A stretch of DNA of 64,000 nucleotides from CANNBR01 sp964604015 (GCA_964604015.1 CAZRXF010000012.1:262187-326186); one strand, 5' to 3'. Shown: positions 16,514 through 25,531, numbered from the stretch's first letter. Translations and numbers: made by a program. The notes: generated from the sequence alone by a model not told the origin.

Positions 16514-17659
16514 ATGAAAAAAACTGTCCTCGTACATGTGATATCAAATCTCGGGATTGGAGGGGCAGAGACCGTCTTGTACCACTTGCTGCGCCGTCTT
16601 GATATGCAGCAGTTTGAACATAGGGTGATCTATTTTTATGATGGTCCTTATGTTCAAAAGATCCGGGAGTTGGGTGTTCCCGTGTATCAGGTTAAGGGAC
16701 TGGTTGCTCTGTATGACCCTGTTTTCATGGTTCGTTTTTTTTCACTCATTAAAGCATTACAACCAGATTGTTTGCATACCGTGCTCTGGGCTGCAAATTT
16801 CTTAGGAAGAATTGCCGCGTGGAAGTATCACATTCCCTTGGTACAGGCACTTCACAATAACCAAGACCAAAATGGGTTTATGCGCCGTTTGATTGATCGT
16901 TTTTCTCCCCGCATCTCAGGACCTATTGTGGCAGTGTCTGAAGGAGTGCAAGAATCAGTTGCTCGCTTTGCCCCGTGGGTTGATACTCGTCTTTTGTGCT
17001 TGATAAAAAATGGGATTGATGTTCATGAAGTACAAACCCGGGCCGGTGAAGAAACGATAACTCGAGCACAGCTTACTCTTGAAAAGAGCGATTTTATTAT
17101 CGGAACTGTTGGCCGGTTTGAGCCGGTGAAAAACTATGCCTTTTTATTGACCGCTTTTGCCGTCCTCTATGACAAGTACCGTCGGGAACGGCTTGTGATG
17201 GTAGGTCAAGGATCCCAGGAACAGTTTTTACGACAACGAGCTTATTATCTGGGAATTGATGAGGCAGTTCGATTTGTAATCGGGCAGCCAGCCTACCGGT
17301 ATTACGGCCTTTTTGACTGTTTTGTGATGACCTCGTACAAGGAGGGATTATCGATGGCCCTGCTTGAGGCTATGAGTATGGGCTTGCCCTGCATAGTCAC
17401 CGTTTCTGAGCCACGGCATGACGTTTTGGTTCATGAGGAAACAGGCCTTCTTGTCCCGGCACATGACCCTCAGGCTTTGGCCGATGCCATCGACCGGTTG
17501 GTGCGGGACGAACAGCTACGATTAAGCTTGGGAGCTGCCGCTAAAAGAGTGGTAGAACAGTCCTTTACCCTTGATTCCATGGTAAAGGGCTATACAAGGG
17601 TGTATGAAAAGGCTGTTGCTGATTGGAGAACGGGGAAAACCGCTGTCAAGAGGGGGTAA
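16514..17659 (+). CDS. Glycosyltransferase family 4 protein
   Basis: A 381-residue GT-B enzyme. The N terminus has ISNLGIGGAETVLYHLLRRL; the C-terminal half has the donor-binding pattern GTVGRFEPVKNY and TSYKEGLSMALLEAMSMGLP with the two family Glu residues in the E-x7-E motif. It transfers a sugar from a nucleotide-sugar to an unknown acceptor, probably in surface polysaccharide or glycolipid synthesis at the cytosolic membrane face. I use the ATG at 16514 because it lies downstream of the promoter and matches the family N terminus. Monocistronic, with a terminator at 17757. Confidence 0.9.
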   Translation: MKKTVLVHVISNLGIGGAETVLYHLLRRLDMQQFEHRVIYFYDGPYVQKIRELGVPVYQVKGLVALYDPVFMVRFFSLIKALQPDCLHTVLWAANFLGRIAAWKYHIPLVQALHNNQDQNGFMRRLIDRFSPRISGPIVAVSEGVQESVARFAPWVDTRLLCLIKNGIDVHEVQTRAGEETITRAQLTLEKSDFIIGTVGRFEPVKNYAFLLTAFAVLYDKYRRERLVMVGQGSQEQFLRQRAYYLGIDEAVRFVIGQPAYRYYGLFDCFVMTSYKEGLSMALLEAMSMGLPCIVTVSEPRHDVLVHEETGLLVPAHDPQALADAIDRLVRDEQLRLSLGAAAKRVVEQSFTLDSMVKGYTRVYEKAVADWRTGKTAVKRG

Positions 17660-17756
17660 CAAAAAATTTGATTTTTGTGTTTCGTTAGGATACATTTTAC
17701 CTATCTTTCTGCTGGAACATCAAAGACGCGCAACTCAAAGTTCGATAACCTCCATT

Positions 17757-17791
17757 TCCCCTATCCGACGTTCTGTTGGATGGGGGTTTTT
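17757..17791 (+). terminator. Terminator after the 16514 glycosyltransferase gene
   Basis: CCCCTATCC (17758-17766) pairs with GGATGGGG (17778-17785), allowing one G-U pair, followed by five Ts. The convergent minus-strand ankyrin-like gene stops at 17799. Confidence 0.8.
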
Positions 17792-17798
17792 CTTTCCG

Positions 17799-18461
17799 CT
17801 ACTTCTCTTCTTCAACTGGAACCAAAGAAGATTCTATCCTTTCAACGAGAGCTGTACACTCTCTCTGGCGTGCTCGTTCTAGAGCGGTAACTCCTTCACA
17901 ATCGACTGCATCAAAATCCGGACCTACGGCCCAGCTTCCGTCAACGATAAGTTTGGGATTTGCTCTGTTGCATGCGAGAAAAAGAGTCTGGGTAGCAAGG
18001 CGAACCATGGAATCGTCGATCTGTGCAACTTGTGCGGGCGTAGGCCAGGAAAGTTGTTGAGCATCAGCTTGTTCTGTCAAAAAAGCAAGGAGGCCTTTGT
18101 TCCCTAGGCGACGAGCCAGAGAAAACGCATGAACTCGTCGTTCCGAATTGTTCTTAACTATTTTTGATCCGTGCGTCAGAGATGCTCCTGCTGTTAAAAG
18201 GGCTGTAATGGCAGCTTCCTTTTCTTCTTTTCTCATGACCACAGCGTAATCTACGAGAGAGAGATCGATTCGACCACCATCTTTAAAATGCGTTTCACAA
18301 CGAAGATCAAAGCCTAGGCCTGGATGTGCTGCCGCTGTCTGGATTTCTTGCAATGTTCCTGTACGAATAAGTCTGAAAAGGCGCCCTTCAGGTGATTCAT
18401 ACACGGGTGCAAAAAGTACGGTTGTTTGTAGAAAAACGATTACTCCCAAAAAATTTCTCAT
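17799..18461 (-). CDS. Secreted ankyrin-like protein
   Basis: A 220-residue protein. AAGGAGG lies seven bases before the ATG at 18461, which starts a signal peptide (MRNFLGVIVFLQTTVLFA). The mature part has degenerate ankyrin-type helix pairs: GRLFRLIRTGTLQEIQTAAAH, AAITALLTAGASLTHGS and a final DCEGVTALERARQRECTALV. Ankyrin repeats mediate protein binding; with an export signal this could act in the periplasm or be delivered to a host, which is inference. It is one of several such proteins here and follows the 18563 gene on the same strand. Confidence 0.8.
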   Translation of the reverse strand: MRNFLGVIVFLQTTVLFAPVYESPEGRLFRLIRTGTLQEIQTAAAHPGLGFDLRCETHFKDGGRIDLSLVDYAVVMRKEEKEAAITALLTAGASLTHGSKIVKNNSERRVHAFSLARRLGNKGLLAFLTEQADAQQLSWPTPAQVAQIDDSMVRLATQTLFLACNRANPKLIVDGSWAVGPDFDAVDCEGVTALERARQRECTALVERIESSLVPVEEEK

Positions 18462-18562
18462 ACGAACGCCTCCTTCATAAACTTGGAATACCGACATCAG
18501 GAAAGTACAAAGCTACCACTGACTGTAAAGATTTCTTCGCCCTTCAAGCAAGTAACATAGCC

Positions 18563-19087
18563 TCACTTGTTAGTATTTAAGAAGGAAAGAAGATCATCTT
18601 CCTGCATAGATTCTGGTGTTTCTCCTAGAGGAGGGGTTGGTGATGAAATCAGGAATGATACGAAGACATCGCCAACGGCTTGGTGGGTTGCCTTTTTTGC
18701 AATATCCATGATTGATCGTTCAGTGTACTTGTGTGTCGTACAATCTCTTACGCCGATAGAAACACTGGCGGGAGCTCCTTGCTCAAGAAGATATTTACAG
18801 GTAATGGGTCGGTTATAAAGAGCAGCCAGACCAAGCAAGGGGGCATGAACCGTATATCTGTGAGGGCATTTTTGACCTGGTTTGTTAGAGATTGAAAGAA
18901 TGGAATTGGAGCGAACCTGTGGAGATCGGAGGAGCATGTTATATGCTTGCTCATCAGAGGCTCGAACGGCCTTGAGGAACCGTGATCCCCATCCTTGGTT
19001 TGGTTCTTGTTCGGGCAGAGCACAAGCTGCGGATTTGACAAGAAAGTGAGGAGACATAAGTGCAAAAAATAAAAGTTTTTTAATCAT
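18563..19087 (-). CDS. Secreted ankyrin-like protein
   Basis: A 174-residue protein with an N-terminal hydrophobic signal (MIKKLLFFALMSPHFLVKSA). The middle carries an ankyrin-type unit, APLLGLAALYNRPITCKYLLEQGAP, preceded by FLKAVRASDEQAYNMLLRS. The C terminus is Pro/Ser-rich and acidic. The start codon lies within the end of the cysteine synthase-like gene (8-nt overlap), so translation may be coupled to that enzyme. No catalytic residue pattern is visible. Confidence 0.78.
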   Translation of the reverse strand: MIKKLLFFALMSPHFLVKSAACALPEQEPNQGWGSRFLKAVRASDEQAYNMLLRSPQVRSNSILSISNKPGQKCPHRYTVHAPLLGLAALYNRPITCKYLLEQGAPASVSIGVRDCTTHKYTERSIMDIAKKATHQAVGDVFVSFLISSPTPPLGETPESMQEDDLLSFLNTNK

Positions 19088-20066
19088 GTGAGTGAGTCAG
19101 GGGGTTGTGGGTTTCAATGCGAGGTGACACGGATAGATCATCATGTTCGTCTTGGCTGTAGAAATTTTTACTGAGGTAGGCACGACCTGAATCACCAAAA
19201 ATGGCAACCACAACGTCGTCTTTTTTGAAGGTTGATAGTTTTTGCATAAGACCTGCAGCAACTGCACCGCTGCTTGGTCCAACAAGGAATCCATAGTCAT
19301 GCGCAAGTGTCTTGAGCATCGTGAGTGCTTCATCATCGGTGATGTTTAACAGTTCATCAATGACCTGGTAGTTGATGACATCAGAATCAAAATCGATGCC
19401 AATGCCTTCAATTTTATAAGGCTGAGGATATCCCCCCGTTGCATGGAACGATGTTGCAGCATCCATGCCAAACACTTTGACGGTTGGATTTTGTTCTTTA
19501 AGGTAGCGGCCCGCTCCACTCACGGTACCACCCGTTCCGGTGCCAGCAAAAAAGTGGGTGATTGATCCGTTGGTTTGTTTCCAAATTTCAGGGCCCAGCA
19601 ATGCGTAGTGACCGTTTGCGTTTTCAATGTTGAAATACTGATTAGGCATGAACGAATTAGGAGTTGTTGCAAGAAGGGCGCGTGCTTGAGAATGATAACT
19701 ATCGGGATGCTCAATAAAATCGGTTGAAGGGCACACCACCACCTGAGCTCCATAGGCTTTGAGTGTCTGATACTTCTCGCGGCTGCATTTTTTAGAAACG
19801 GTGATGATAACTTTATACCCTTTTGCTGCTCCAATCATGGCAAGGGCAATGCCGTGATTTCCAGAAGAGGCATCGATGATGGTGCCGCCAGGTTTTAAGA
19901 GTCCTTTTTTTTCTGCTTGCTCAACCATGTACAAGGCGGAACGATCTTTCATGCTACCGCCAGGGTTCAGGTATTCAAGTTTTGCAAGAATGGTTGCTTC
20001 GGTCGGAAGCGGTAAGCGGACGAGGGGTGTGTTGCCAATGGCTTCTAAAATGCTCTTTGCATGCAT
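19080..20066 (-). CDS. PLP-dependent cysteine synthase / cystathionine beta-synthase family enzyme
   Basis: A 328-residue fold-type II PLP enzyme. The PLP lysine is Lys40 in NPGGSMKDRS; SSGNHGIALA binds the substrate carboxylate; GTGTGGTVSGAGRYLK binds the PLP phosphate; GPSSGA closes the site. This family condenses O-acetylserine with sulfide, or serine with homocysteine; the sequence alone does not separate CysK, CysM and CBS. The ATG at 20066 has AAGGA five bases upstream. In a genome with few amino acid pathways it may handle sulfide or salvage cysteine. The C-terminal tail is acidic and unusual (EHDDLSVSPRIETHNPLTHS). Confidence 0.88.
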   Translation of the reverse strand: MHAKSILEAIGNTPLVRLPLPTEATILAKLEYLNPGGSMKDRSALYMVEQAEKKGLLKPGGTIIDASSGNHGIALAMIGAAKGYKVIITVSKKCSREKYQTLKAYGAQVVVCPSTDFIEHPDSYHSQARALLATTPNSFMPNQYFNIENANGHYALLGPEIWKQTNGSITHFFAGTGTGGTVSGAGRYLKEQNPTVKVFGMDAATSFHATGGYPQPYKIEGIGIDFDSDVINYQVIDELLNITDDEALTMLKTLAHDYGFLVGPSSGAVAAGLMQKLSTFKKDDVVVAIFGDSGRAYLSKNFYSQDEHDDLSVSPRIETHNPLTHSHD

Positions 20067-20121
20067 AGTATTCCTTCTTATAACAGGTTCGCCTGCAGTA
20101 TAGGGTAAACGTAGCTCCGTG

Positions 20122-21270
20122 TCACTTTCTTGTTGCAAGAGAACGGTATAACAAGCTGTGTTGGAGTATCATGGCACTTTGAGTAAAGGCGGAAAGATCT
20201 TCAGGATAGGTTTTAAGCTTTTGATATAAAAATTTGTCAGAGATGAGTGAACACATGCCATGTACCAGTTGTTGGACATTGCGTGGTTCATAGAGGAAAC
20301 CGTTTTTTCCGTCGATGATAAGATCACCAATGCCGCCTACGTTGTAAGAAAGCACGGGCAATTTTAAAAAGCGTGCTTCAACTGCTGCACACGGTAATCC
20401 CTCCCATAACGATGAAAGCACAAAGGCATGCCATTTTTGCATGAAAGGAGCCACTTCCTGGCACCATCCATGGAGAGTGATAACATGTTCCAGGTTGTGT
20501 TCAGCAATCCATTGCTCAATATCCGGTCGTAATGCACCATCCCCGATGATTTCAAGTCGCGTATGTCGGTACTGCTGGTGAACTGCATAAAACGCTTGAA
20601 GAAGATCGAATAAATTTTTCTGTTTTTTAAAACAAGAAATGGTGCCAAACGTGAAAGGAGTATTTTTATCGAGCGGTTCTATGTGAGCTGCACGAAACTT
20701 TTCATCATCGATGGCCGCACGAATAAGACTATTCTTGTCGGAAAAAAACGGCAAAAGTCGCGATCCGATTTTTTGGTCTTCCGTTGAAACACAAACATAA
20801 TGTGTTGTGATCAGTGAGGTGAAAAGCTCTGTCAGGTAGGCAAAGGCATATCCAAGGACCGATTGGTGTTTATGGAATCCAAAACCATGAACGGTATGGA
20901 ATCGTTGTTCAATGCCAGCAAAAAAAGCGGCCCACCGTCCGAGGTATCCTGCCTTGGTACTGTGAGTGTGAACCACTAAGTCAGGATAATCATCTTTTAA
21001 GGCGCGTAATTTTTTTACGAGAGCAACAAACGCTTGCAGATCTTTTTTGATTGTCTTGAAAGAACATTCTCTGACAAGAGAAGGCAGAAGGATCACATGA
21101 GGATCATCTTGCACTAGAGATACTAAAGGTCCTTCAGTTCCTGATATAAGCCAGGTCATATGGTGTTTTGCTTGAAGCTCTTTAAAAAGAGAGAGGCAGA
21201 CCTTTTGAGCGCCCCCAAGTTCTAGTTTGGTGATGATGTAGACAACCGGTATTTGTTCCTTTTTTGTCAT
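20122..21270 (-). CDS. Glycosyltransferase family 4 protein
   Basis: A 382-residue GT-B enzyme with the N-terminal ITKLELGGAQKVCLSLFKEL, HTHSTKAGYLGRWAA, and donor-site pattern GTISCFKKQKN, with SSLWEGLPCAAVEARFLKLP carrying the conserved acidic residues. It is distantly similar to the plus-strand enzyme at 16514. It probably builds a surface polysaccharide or glycolipid. It lies between atpE and the cysteine synthase-like gene on the same strand, 13 bases after atpE, so it may be co-transcribed with the ATP synthase membrane genes; there is no obvious functional link. Confidence 0.9.
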   Translation of the reverse strand: MTKKEQIPVVYIITKLELGGAQKVCLSLFKELQAKHHMTWLISGTEGPLVSLVQDDPHVILLPSLVRECSFKTIKKDLQAFVALVKKLRALKDDYPDLVVHTHSTKAGYLGRWAAFFAGIEQRFHTVHGFGFHKHQSVLGYAFAYLTELFTSLITTHYVCVSTEDQKIGSRLLPFFSDKNSLIRAAIDDEKFRAAHIEPLDKNTPFTFGTISCFKKQKNLFDLLQAFYAVHQQYRHTRLEIIGDGALRPDIEQWIAEHNLEHVITLHGWCQEVAPFMQKWHAFVLSSLWEGLPCAAVEARFLKLPVLSYNVGGIGDLIIDGKNGFLYEPRNVQQLVHGMCSLISDKFLYQKLKTYPEDLSAFTQSAMILQHSLLYRSLATRK

Positions 21271-21283
21271 GTTTTACCGTTGT

Positions 21284-22243
21284 TTAAAGAAGTATAAAGA
21301 CGGAAATGACAAGCGCATAAACGGCGCTCGTTTCAATTAAAATTTGGCTAAAAAAACTTATTTTTGAAATTTCAGTATAAAGCTCAGGCTTTTCTGCAAA
21401 AACCTTACACGCTTGTGCTGTAAGGCGACCCGAGCTGATTCCTACTCCTAGTGTGCCACAGCCCATAGCAAGCGCACTTGAAAGGTACATGAGCCCGTTT
21501 GTTTGAGATGTTGTTTTTGCACTTAACAGGAACAGGGCAATGATAAGGCAAAAGATAATGGCAGATTCAATGAGAGCGGAACTCACGATGGAAAAGGAAA
21601 GGATTCTGCCATACGCATTTTTGTTTTTTCCGATTCCCTCACACGCTTGTTGTGAAAGTCGTGCAAGACCAAAAACTGGTCCAATGCTTCCAATGCCAAG
21701 ACATAATCCTGCTGAAAGGAGCCGCAATGCATCAGCTAATCCGGTTACTGATTCAAGTTGGCCAATGATAAGAAATGATAAAATAAATCCAAGAAGAACC
21801 GGCGTTTGCATAAGCGATTGGGTGATCACCATCAGAAGCTGAATTTTGCTGGTAAAAAAAGGTTGGCGTGCAATTGCAAGGCATGTTTGACGTGCGGGTA
21901 AACTTGAAAAAAACCCTGCAACACCTCCCGCCAAACCAAGGGCACAGGCAATGCCAAGTTCTGCATAATGCATATACTGCGCGTTGTGCCATTCTGCATG
22001 AGCGCCGAATGAAAACAATTTTAAAGCAACAATAAAACTTAAGATGGCTGCAGTTTCAATGAGCGCCATAGCAATACCAAATGTTCTTGAGATTTCGTTG
22101 TGAGCGTGAGGTTGGTGATCAAGGGCATCGGCAACTGCCATGGTAGTGCGTCCTTGGCCAAGACTGACCCCTAAGGCTGGCAGGACAACAACAAGAGCGC
22201 AGGAAAGATAATGCAAGAATGAGCTGGAAAGATCGATCATCAT
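21284..22243 (-). CDS. atpE: ATP synthase c-subunit: four hairpins fused in one chain
   Basis: A 319-residue protein with eight membrane helices forming four tandem c-subunit hairpins of about 75-80 residues. A usual F-type c-subunit is about 70-90 residues with one hairpin. Helix-2 sites line up as LIET (Glu63), LMQT (Gln146), LIES (Glu226) and LIET (Glu304), so hairpin 2 lacks the ion-binding carboxylate. The polar loop of hairpin 2 still reads ARQP and hairpin 4 reads AEKP. Hairpin 1 has GQG in helix 1 (Gln30), a position that helps bind Na+ in some rotors. The start overlaps the atpB stop by 4 nt. Multi-hairpin c-subunits are known from V/A-type rotors; this one follows an F-type a-subunit gene. 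Confidence 0.88.
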   Translation of the reverse strand: MMIDLSSSFLHYLSCALVVVLPALGVSLGQGRTTMAVADALDHQPHAHNEISRTFGIAMALIETAAILSFIVALKLFSFGAHAEWHNAQYMHYAELGIACALGLAGGVAGFFSSLPARQTCLAIARQPFFTSKIQLLMVITQSLMQTPVLLGFILSFLIIGQLESVTGLADALRLLSAGLCLGIGSIGPVFGLARLSQQACEGIGKNKNAYGRILSFSIVSSALIESAIIFCLIIALFLLSAKTTSQTNGLMYLSSALAMGCGTLGVGISSGRLTAQACKVFAEKPELYTEISKISFFSQILIETSAVYALVISVFILL

Positions 22244-22998
22244 TCAAGAGCCTTTTCTAAAGTGTTTTGCTTTTTCTCTTCATGTGCGAGCGCAAGGGAT
22301 AGGTACGTAAGCGAAAGCATGGCAAAAACAAAGGCCTGGATAAGCCCTTCAAACATGCCAAAAAAGAGATTGATAAGAAGTCCGATTCCTAAAAAATTAA
22401 TGACGTTAAGAATGATATTTTGCTGGGCAAATCCAAACCAGATATGCGAAATAATCATACCCCCAAGGATGTTTCCAAAGAGCCGGAAAGAAAGGGAAAT
22501 GAGGGACGAAAATTTACCCATGATATGCAGAGGGAACATAAAGACAAGCGGTTCAAAAAACTCTTTGATATAGCCTTTTATTCCGTGCTCACGAATGGCA
22601 TAAAAATCTCGGTATAAAAGGCCCAACAGACCAAGTGCGAACGTGGTATTTAAATCGGTCGTCGGTTCTTCAAGAAAGGGCAACACGCCGACGGTGTTAC
22701 AAACAAGAATGAAAAAGAAAAGCGAAGCAATGAAGCTGAAATGCCGATAGGTAAAGTGTCCAAGGCTTTGAGTTACCATGTCCATGAAAGAACGGACCGC
22801 CTCAAGAATGCAAAAACGAAGGTAGCTTTCTTTATTGTGCAAAGAACGGCGAAAGATAAAAATAAGGCCAAAAAGAAGACCAAGTACTATCCAGGTGCTG
22901 ACAATCGTTGAAACGGTTACTTGAAAAAAAGGGTGAGTAACGCCGAATGCTGAAAGGAGGGACCACGTTGCCTTATCGCCGAAAATGTTAATGTTCAT
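22240..22998 (-). CDS. atpB: ATP synthase F0 subunit a
   Basis: A 252-residue membrane protein. The essential Arg is Arg172 in SLSFRLFGNILGG, followed by GLIQAFVFAMLSLTYLSLA, the conserved ion-channel helix. It forms the half-channels next to the c-ring. It overlaps atpE by 4 nt downstream and the small membrane protein gene by 11 nt upstream. No b, delta or F1 genes follow, so the rest of the enzyme must be encoded elsewhere. Confidence 0.95.
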   Translation of the reverse strand: MNINIFGDKATWSLLSAFGVTHPFFQVTVSTIVSTWIVLGLLFGLIFIFRRSLHNKESYLRFCILEAVRSFMDMVTQSLGHFTYRHFSFIASLFFFILVCNTVGVLPFLEEPTTDLNTTFALGLLGLLYRDFYAIREHGIKGYIKEFFEPLVFMFPLHIMGKFSSLISLSFRLFGNILGGMIISHIWFGFAQQNIILNVINFLGIGLLINLFFGMFEGLIQAFVFAMLSLTYLSLALAHEEKKQNTLEKALE

Positions 22999-23284
22999 GG
23001 GAGCGTACCTTCTTGTGCAAAATCATCAACCAAAATCCCCCAAAAAAGGAGACTAGGACCAGTATAATGTTGAGCGAAGGGGTACGCAATACATACAACC
23101 AAAGAAGCGCAAGCAGCACAAACCTGAAAAATGAGGAAAGAGAGAAAAGAAAAAACCGTCCTTTACGCGGCACGCGGGATGAAATTTTAGACAGCAGAGC
23201 CGTGTGACCGAGGAACGAATACCCGTATAGGATTCCTCCCCCGGCACCAAAGACGAGAGATTTGAGTAAAGAGGGGACAGCCAT
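22988..23284 (-). CDS. Small membrane protein in ATP synthase subunit I position
   Basis: A 98-residue protein with three or four hydrophobic segments (FGAGGGILYGYSFLG; FRFVLLALLWLYVL; ILVLVSFFGGFWLMI). Size and position directly before atpB match AtpI, a c-ring assembly factor, or AtpR of N-type ATPases; primary-sequence evidence is weak. It overlaps atpB by 11 nt, and its ATG overlaps the folC stop (TAATG), so it is translated with its neighbours. Confidence 0.65.
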   Translation of the reverse strand: MAVPSLLKSLVFGAGGGILYGYSFLGHTALLSKISSRVPRKGRFFLFSLSSFFRFVLLALLWLYVLRTPSLNIILVLVSFFGGFWLMILHKKVRSHEH

Positions 23285-24717
23285 TAGCCTTGCAGTTTTT
23301 TGATACCTTTTGAATTCCAGTATTCAGCAAGGAGGGCCGAACATCCCACTATGGCTACTAAACCGTGACGGTCGGTAACCGATTTTTTTGCAAGTTCGAG
23401 CGCTTCTTTGAAGTTTGAAGCTGCACGAGCTTTGATCTTTAATTCCTTCATATCGTTAGCAACTTTTTCTGCATCCCATGAGGAGTAGAAAACGCCTTCT
23501 TTTGTAGGAACTGGGCAGACAACGATATGACCAGAAGTCTTTTTAAAGAAGTAGCGGATTTGGCGAAGGAATTCTTGGTAATCCAACGTTTCTTGGTGGC
23601 ATCCAACAACGAGGGTAAGACCTTTGAGTGAGCGTTGGTAGTGCATCAAGCGGACACCAAGAAGGAAATTTTTAAAAGCATCAATATTAGCGGCGTTATC
23701 GATGAGGATGGTTGGCTTTTCTTTATCAAAGATCTGAAAACGGCCAACGAGCGAGTTTGATGTTTCACGCCAGAAATGTTCCAGTGTTCTTTTTGGATTC
23801 AGTTCAGATTGACGTTTTGCTTCAAGTGTTGGGCGTCCGCGTTGTCCCTTCTTTTTCATAAGTAAGCTTGTTTCTTCATGAAGAGAAAGATCTTGTGGAG
23901 CAAGTTCATTGATAAAGATAGAAGCGATACGTTCTGCAAGTGCCGCGCAACGTCCATGAAGTTGTTCAAATGGATACGGAAGAACGGTCAACTTTCTGAT
24001 AGGCATTTCCCAGTGGGCTTTTACCTGTTTTGCGTAATCGGACATGCGCTTTAAATTGGTCTTATTTTGATCAGCAGACACAAGGTGAGCACCTTCCTTA
24101 ACAAGGCCGATGTACTCATTAAATGCAGGATCAAGAGCTTGTCCTTCTTGGTCCGCGTCCTGTGCGGTAATTCTGGTCAGAGCGACGATTTTTGGTGAAG
24201 CAATAGCTGCAAGAGGATGAGAAATTCCGCCATGTTCAACTTCCATGAGTGCAACAGCTACGTTGTTTTGCACAAAATGCAAAAACGCCATTGCAACAAG
24301 GATTTCCTGTGTGGTGGCGTCGATACCATGTTCTTCAGCAGCGTTAATAACTTCATTTCCAAGGTCAGTAAAATTTTTGTTTGCTATGAATTCTGAGTCA
24401 ACAAAGAAACGTTCATTATAGGTAAGGATATGTGGGGCATACAATGCACCGACTAAAATACCTTCTTCCTTAAAAAGCTTTGTAGCAAAGTGAGTGGTCA
24501 AACTTTTTCCGTTTGTACCGGCGATAAGAATAGTGGGAACTTTTTGAGAAGGGGTGCCGAGCGCTTTATCGAGCTTTTTCATTCTCTCTGCGCTTTTGGC
24601 GTCTGTTTCTTGAGCCCAGTGGCTGTTCAGAAACTCAACGACTTCAGTGTAGGTACGTGTTTTCCCTAAGGGAAGTGTGCCACCTTTTGGTGTGGACGTT
24701 GTTTGTTTGATACTCAT
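23284..24717 (-). CDS. folC: Mur-ligase family protein, folylpolyglutamate/dihydrofolate synthase-like
   Basis: A 477-residue ATP-dependent ligase. The P-loop is GTNGKSLTTHFA, followed by YAPHILTYNERF, MEVEHGGISHP (FolC normally EVGLGG), TRITAQDADQ and FQIFDKEKPTILIDNAANIDAF with the DNAAN/DGAHN-type motif. FolC adds glutamate to folates. A Lys/Arg-rich insertion at about residues 280-310 is unusual. The ATG at 24717 has AAGGA seven bases upstream. Other folate genes are not in the window, so a different amino acid ligase role cannot be excluded. Confidence 0.8.
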   Translation of the reverse strand: MSIKQTTSTPKGGTLPLGKTRTYTEVVEFLNSHWAQETDAKSAERMKKLDKALGTPSQKVPTILIAGTNGKSLTTHFATKLFKEEGILVGALYAPHILTYNERFFVDSEFIANKNFTDLGNEVINAAEEHGIDATTQEILVAMAFLHFVQNNVAVALMEVEHGGISHPLAAIASPKIVALTRITAQDADQEGQALDPAFNEYIGLVKEGAHLVSADQNKTNLKRMSDYAKQVKAHWEMPIRKLTVLPYPFEQLHGRCAALAERIASIFINELAPQDLSLHEETSLLMKKKGQRGRPTLEAKRQSELNPKRTLEHFWRETSNSLVGRFQIFDKEKPTILIDNAANIDAFKNFLLGVRLMHYQRSLKGLTLVVGCHQETLDYQEFLRQIRYFFKKTSGHIVVCPVPTKEGVFYSSWDAEKVANDMKELKIKARAASNFKEALELAKKSVTDRHGLVAIVGCSALLAEYWNSKGIKKLQG

Positions 24718-24835
24718 GGTATATTCCTTATATTTTTGAGGCATCCCTCAAAATACCCTTATTTCTCTAAATCGAATACCTTATTTAAGCTTACCTTATT
24801 ATGGAAAAGCACTTATATTCAAGTGTATAGTTTCT

Positions 24836-24844
24836 TGTTATAAT
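24836..24844 (+). promoter_or_regulatory. Extended -10 promoter of tsaC
   Basis: TGTTATAAT: a perfect -10 hexamer (24839-24844) with a TG extension, about 60 bases upstream of the tsaC ATG. The -35 region is poor, as expected for extended -10 promoters. Confidence 0.7.
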
Positions 24845-24902
24845 GTCAAACTAGTAATATTTAACCTCGGTTACAAGTTTTTTTATTTACAAAAGTTCAA
24901 AA

Positions 24903-25529
24903 ATGAAAAGTAATACTTTAAGTTGGAATGACGCGGTTTCTGTGCAAAAACTAGTTGATCTGCTCGCAAAAAATAAGGTTATTGTAGCCCCCTCTGATAC
25001 GGTCTGGGGGTTGTGTGCTGCTCCCACAGCAGAGGCTTTTGAAAGCTTAAATAGCCTTAAAGTACGTAATGATAAGCCCTATCTTCTTCTGGCCCGGGAT
25101 CTGGCCACCATTGAACGGTATGCGCTTATTCCTCAAGAACTAGCAGTGCGCCGTTTGCTTGAAAAAGCATGGCCTGGTCCTCTGACGGCGCTTTGTAAGG
25201 CGCGAACCGATGTTCCTTCCTATCTGATTTCAGCTGAGGGAACTATTGCGTTTCGTATTCCTTTACATACCGGGTTGCAGCGTATTCTTGAGCATATTCC
25301 AGTACTTTTTTCTACGAGTGCGAACCTTTCAGGAGAGCCGGTTCCGCTTGAATATGGTGAAATTACACAAAGTATTAAAGCGGGTGTTGGAGGCGTGATC
25401 CTTCCAGAAAAAGGGCAGGAACGACAATCGGGAGTTCCTTCAACTATCGTGGATGTGTCATCTGGACAATTACGCATAGTTCGTGAGGGTGCAATTTCCA
25501 AAGCTGTGATAGAGAGCTACCGAGAATAG
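24903..25529 (+). CDS. tsaC: L-threonylcarbamoyladenylate synthase
   Basis: A 208-residue Sua5/YrdC-family protein. It has VIVAPSDTVWGLCAAP, the KVRNDKPYLLLARD motif with the conserved Lys/Arg pair, WPGPLTALCKA, FRIPLH and FSTSANLSGEPVP. It makes the activated intermediate for t6A at position 37 of ANN-decoding tRNAs. There is no C-terminal Sua5 domain, so it is the short TsaC type. Monocistronic, behind an extended -10 promoter. Confidence 0.93.
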   Translation: MKSNTLSWNDAVSVQKLVDLLAKNKVIVAPSDTVWGLCAAPTAEAFESLNSLKVRNDKPYLLLARDLATIERYALIPQELAVRRLLEKAWPGPLTALCKARTDVPSYLISAEGTIAFRIPLHTGLQRILEHIPVLFSTSANLSGEPVPLEYGEITQSIKAGVGGVILPEKGQERQSGVPSTIVDVSSGQLRIVREGAISKAVIESYRE

Positions 25530-25531
25530 GT

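Noticed and set aside
17675..17890. Plus-strand open frames opposite the ankyrin-like gene
   Set aside because: They overlap a terminator and the well-supported minus-strand gene, with no ribosome binding site.
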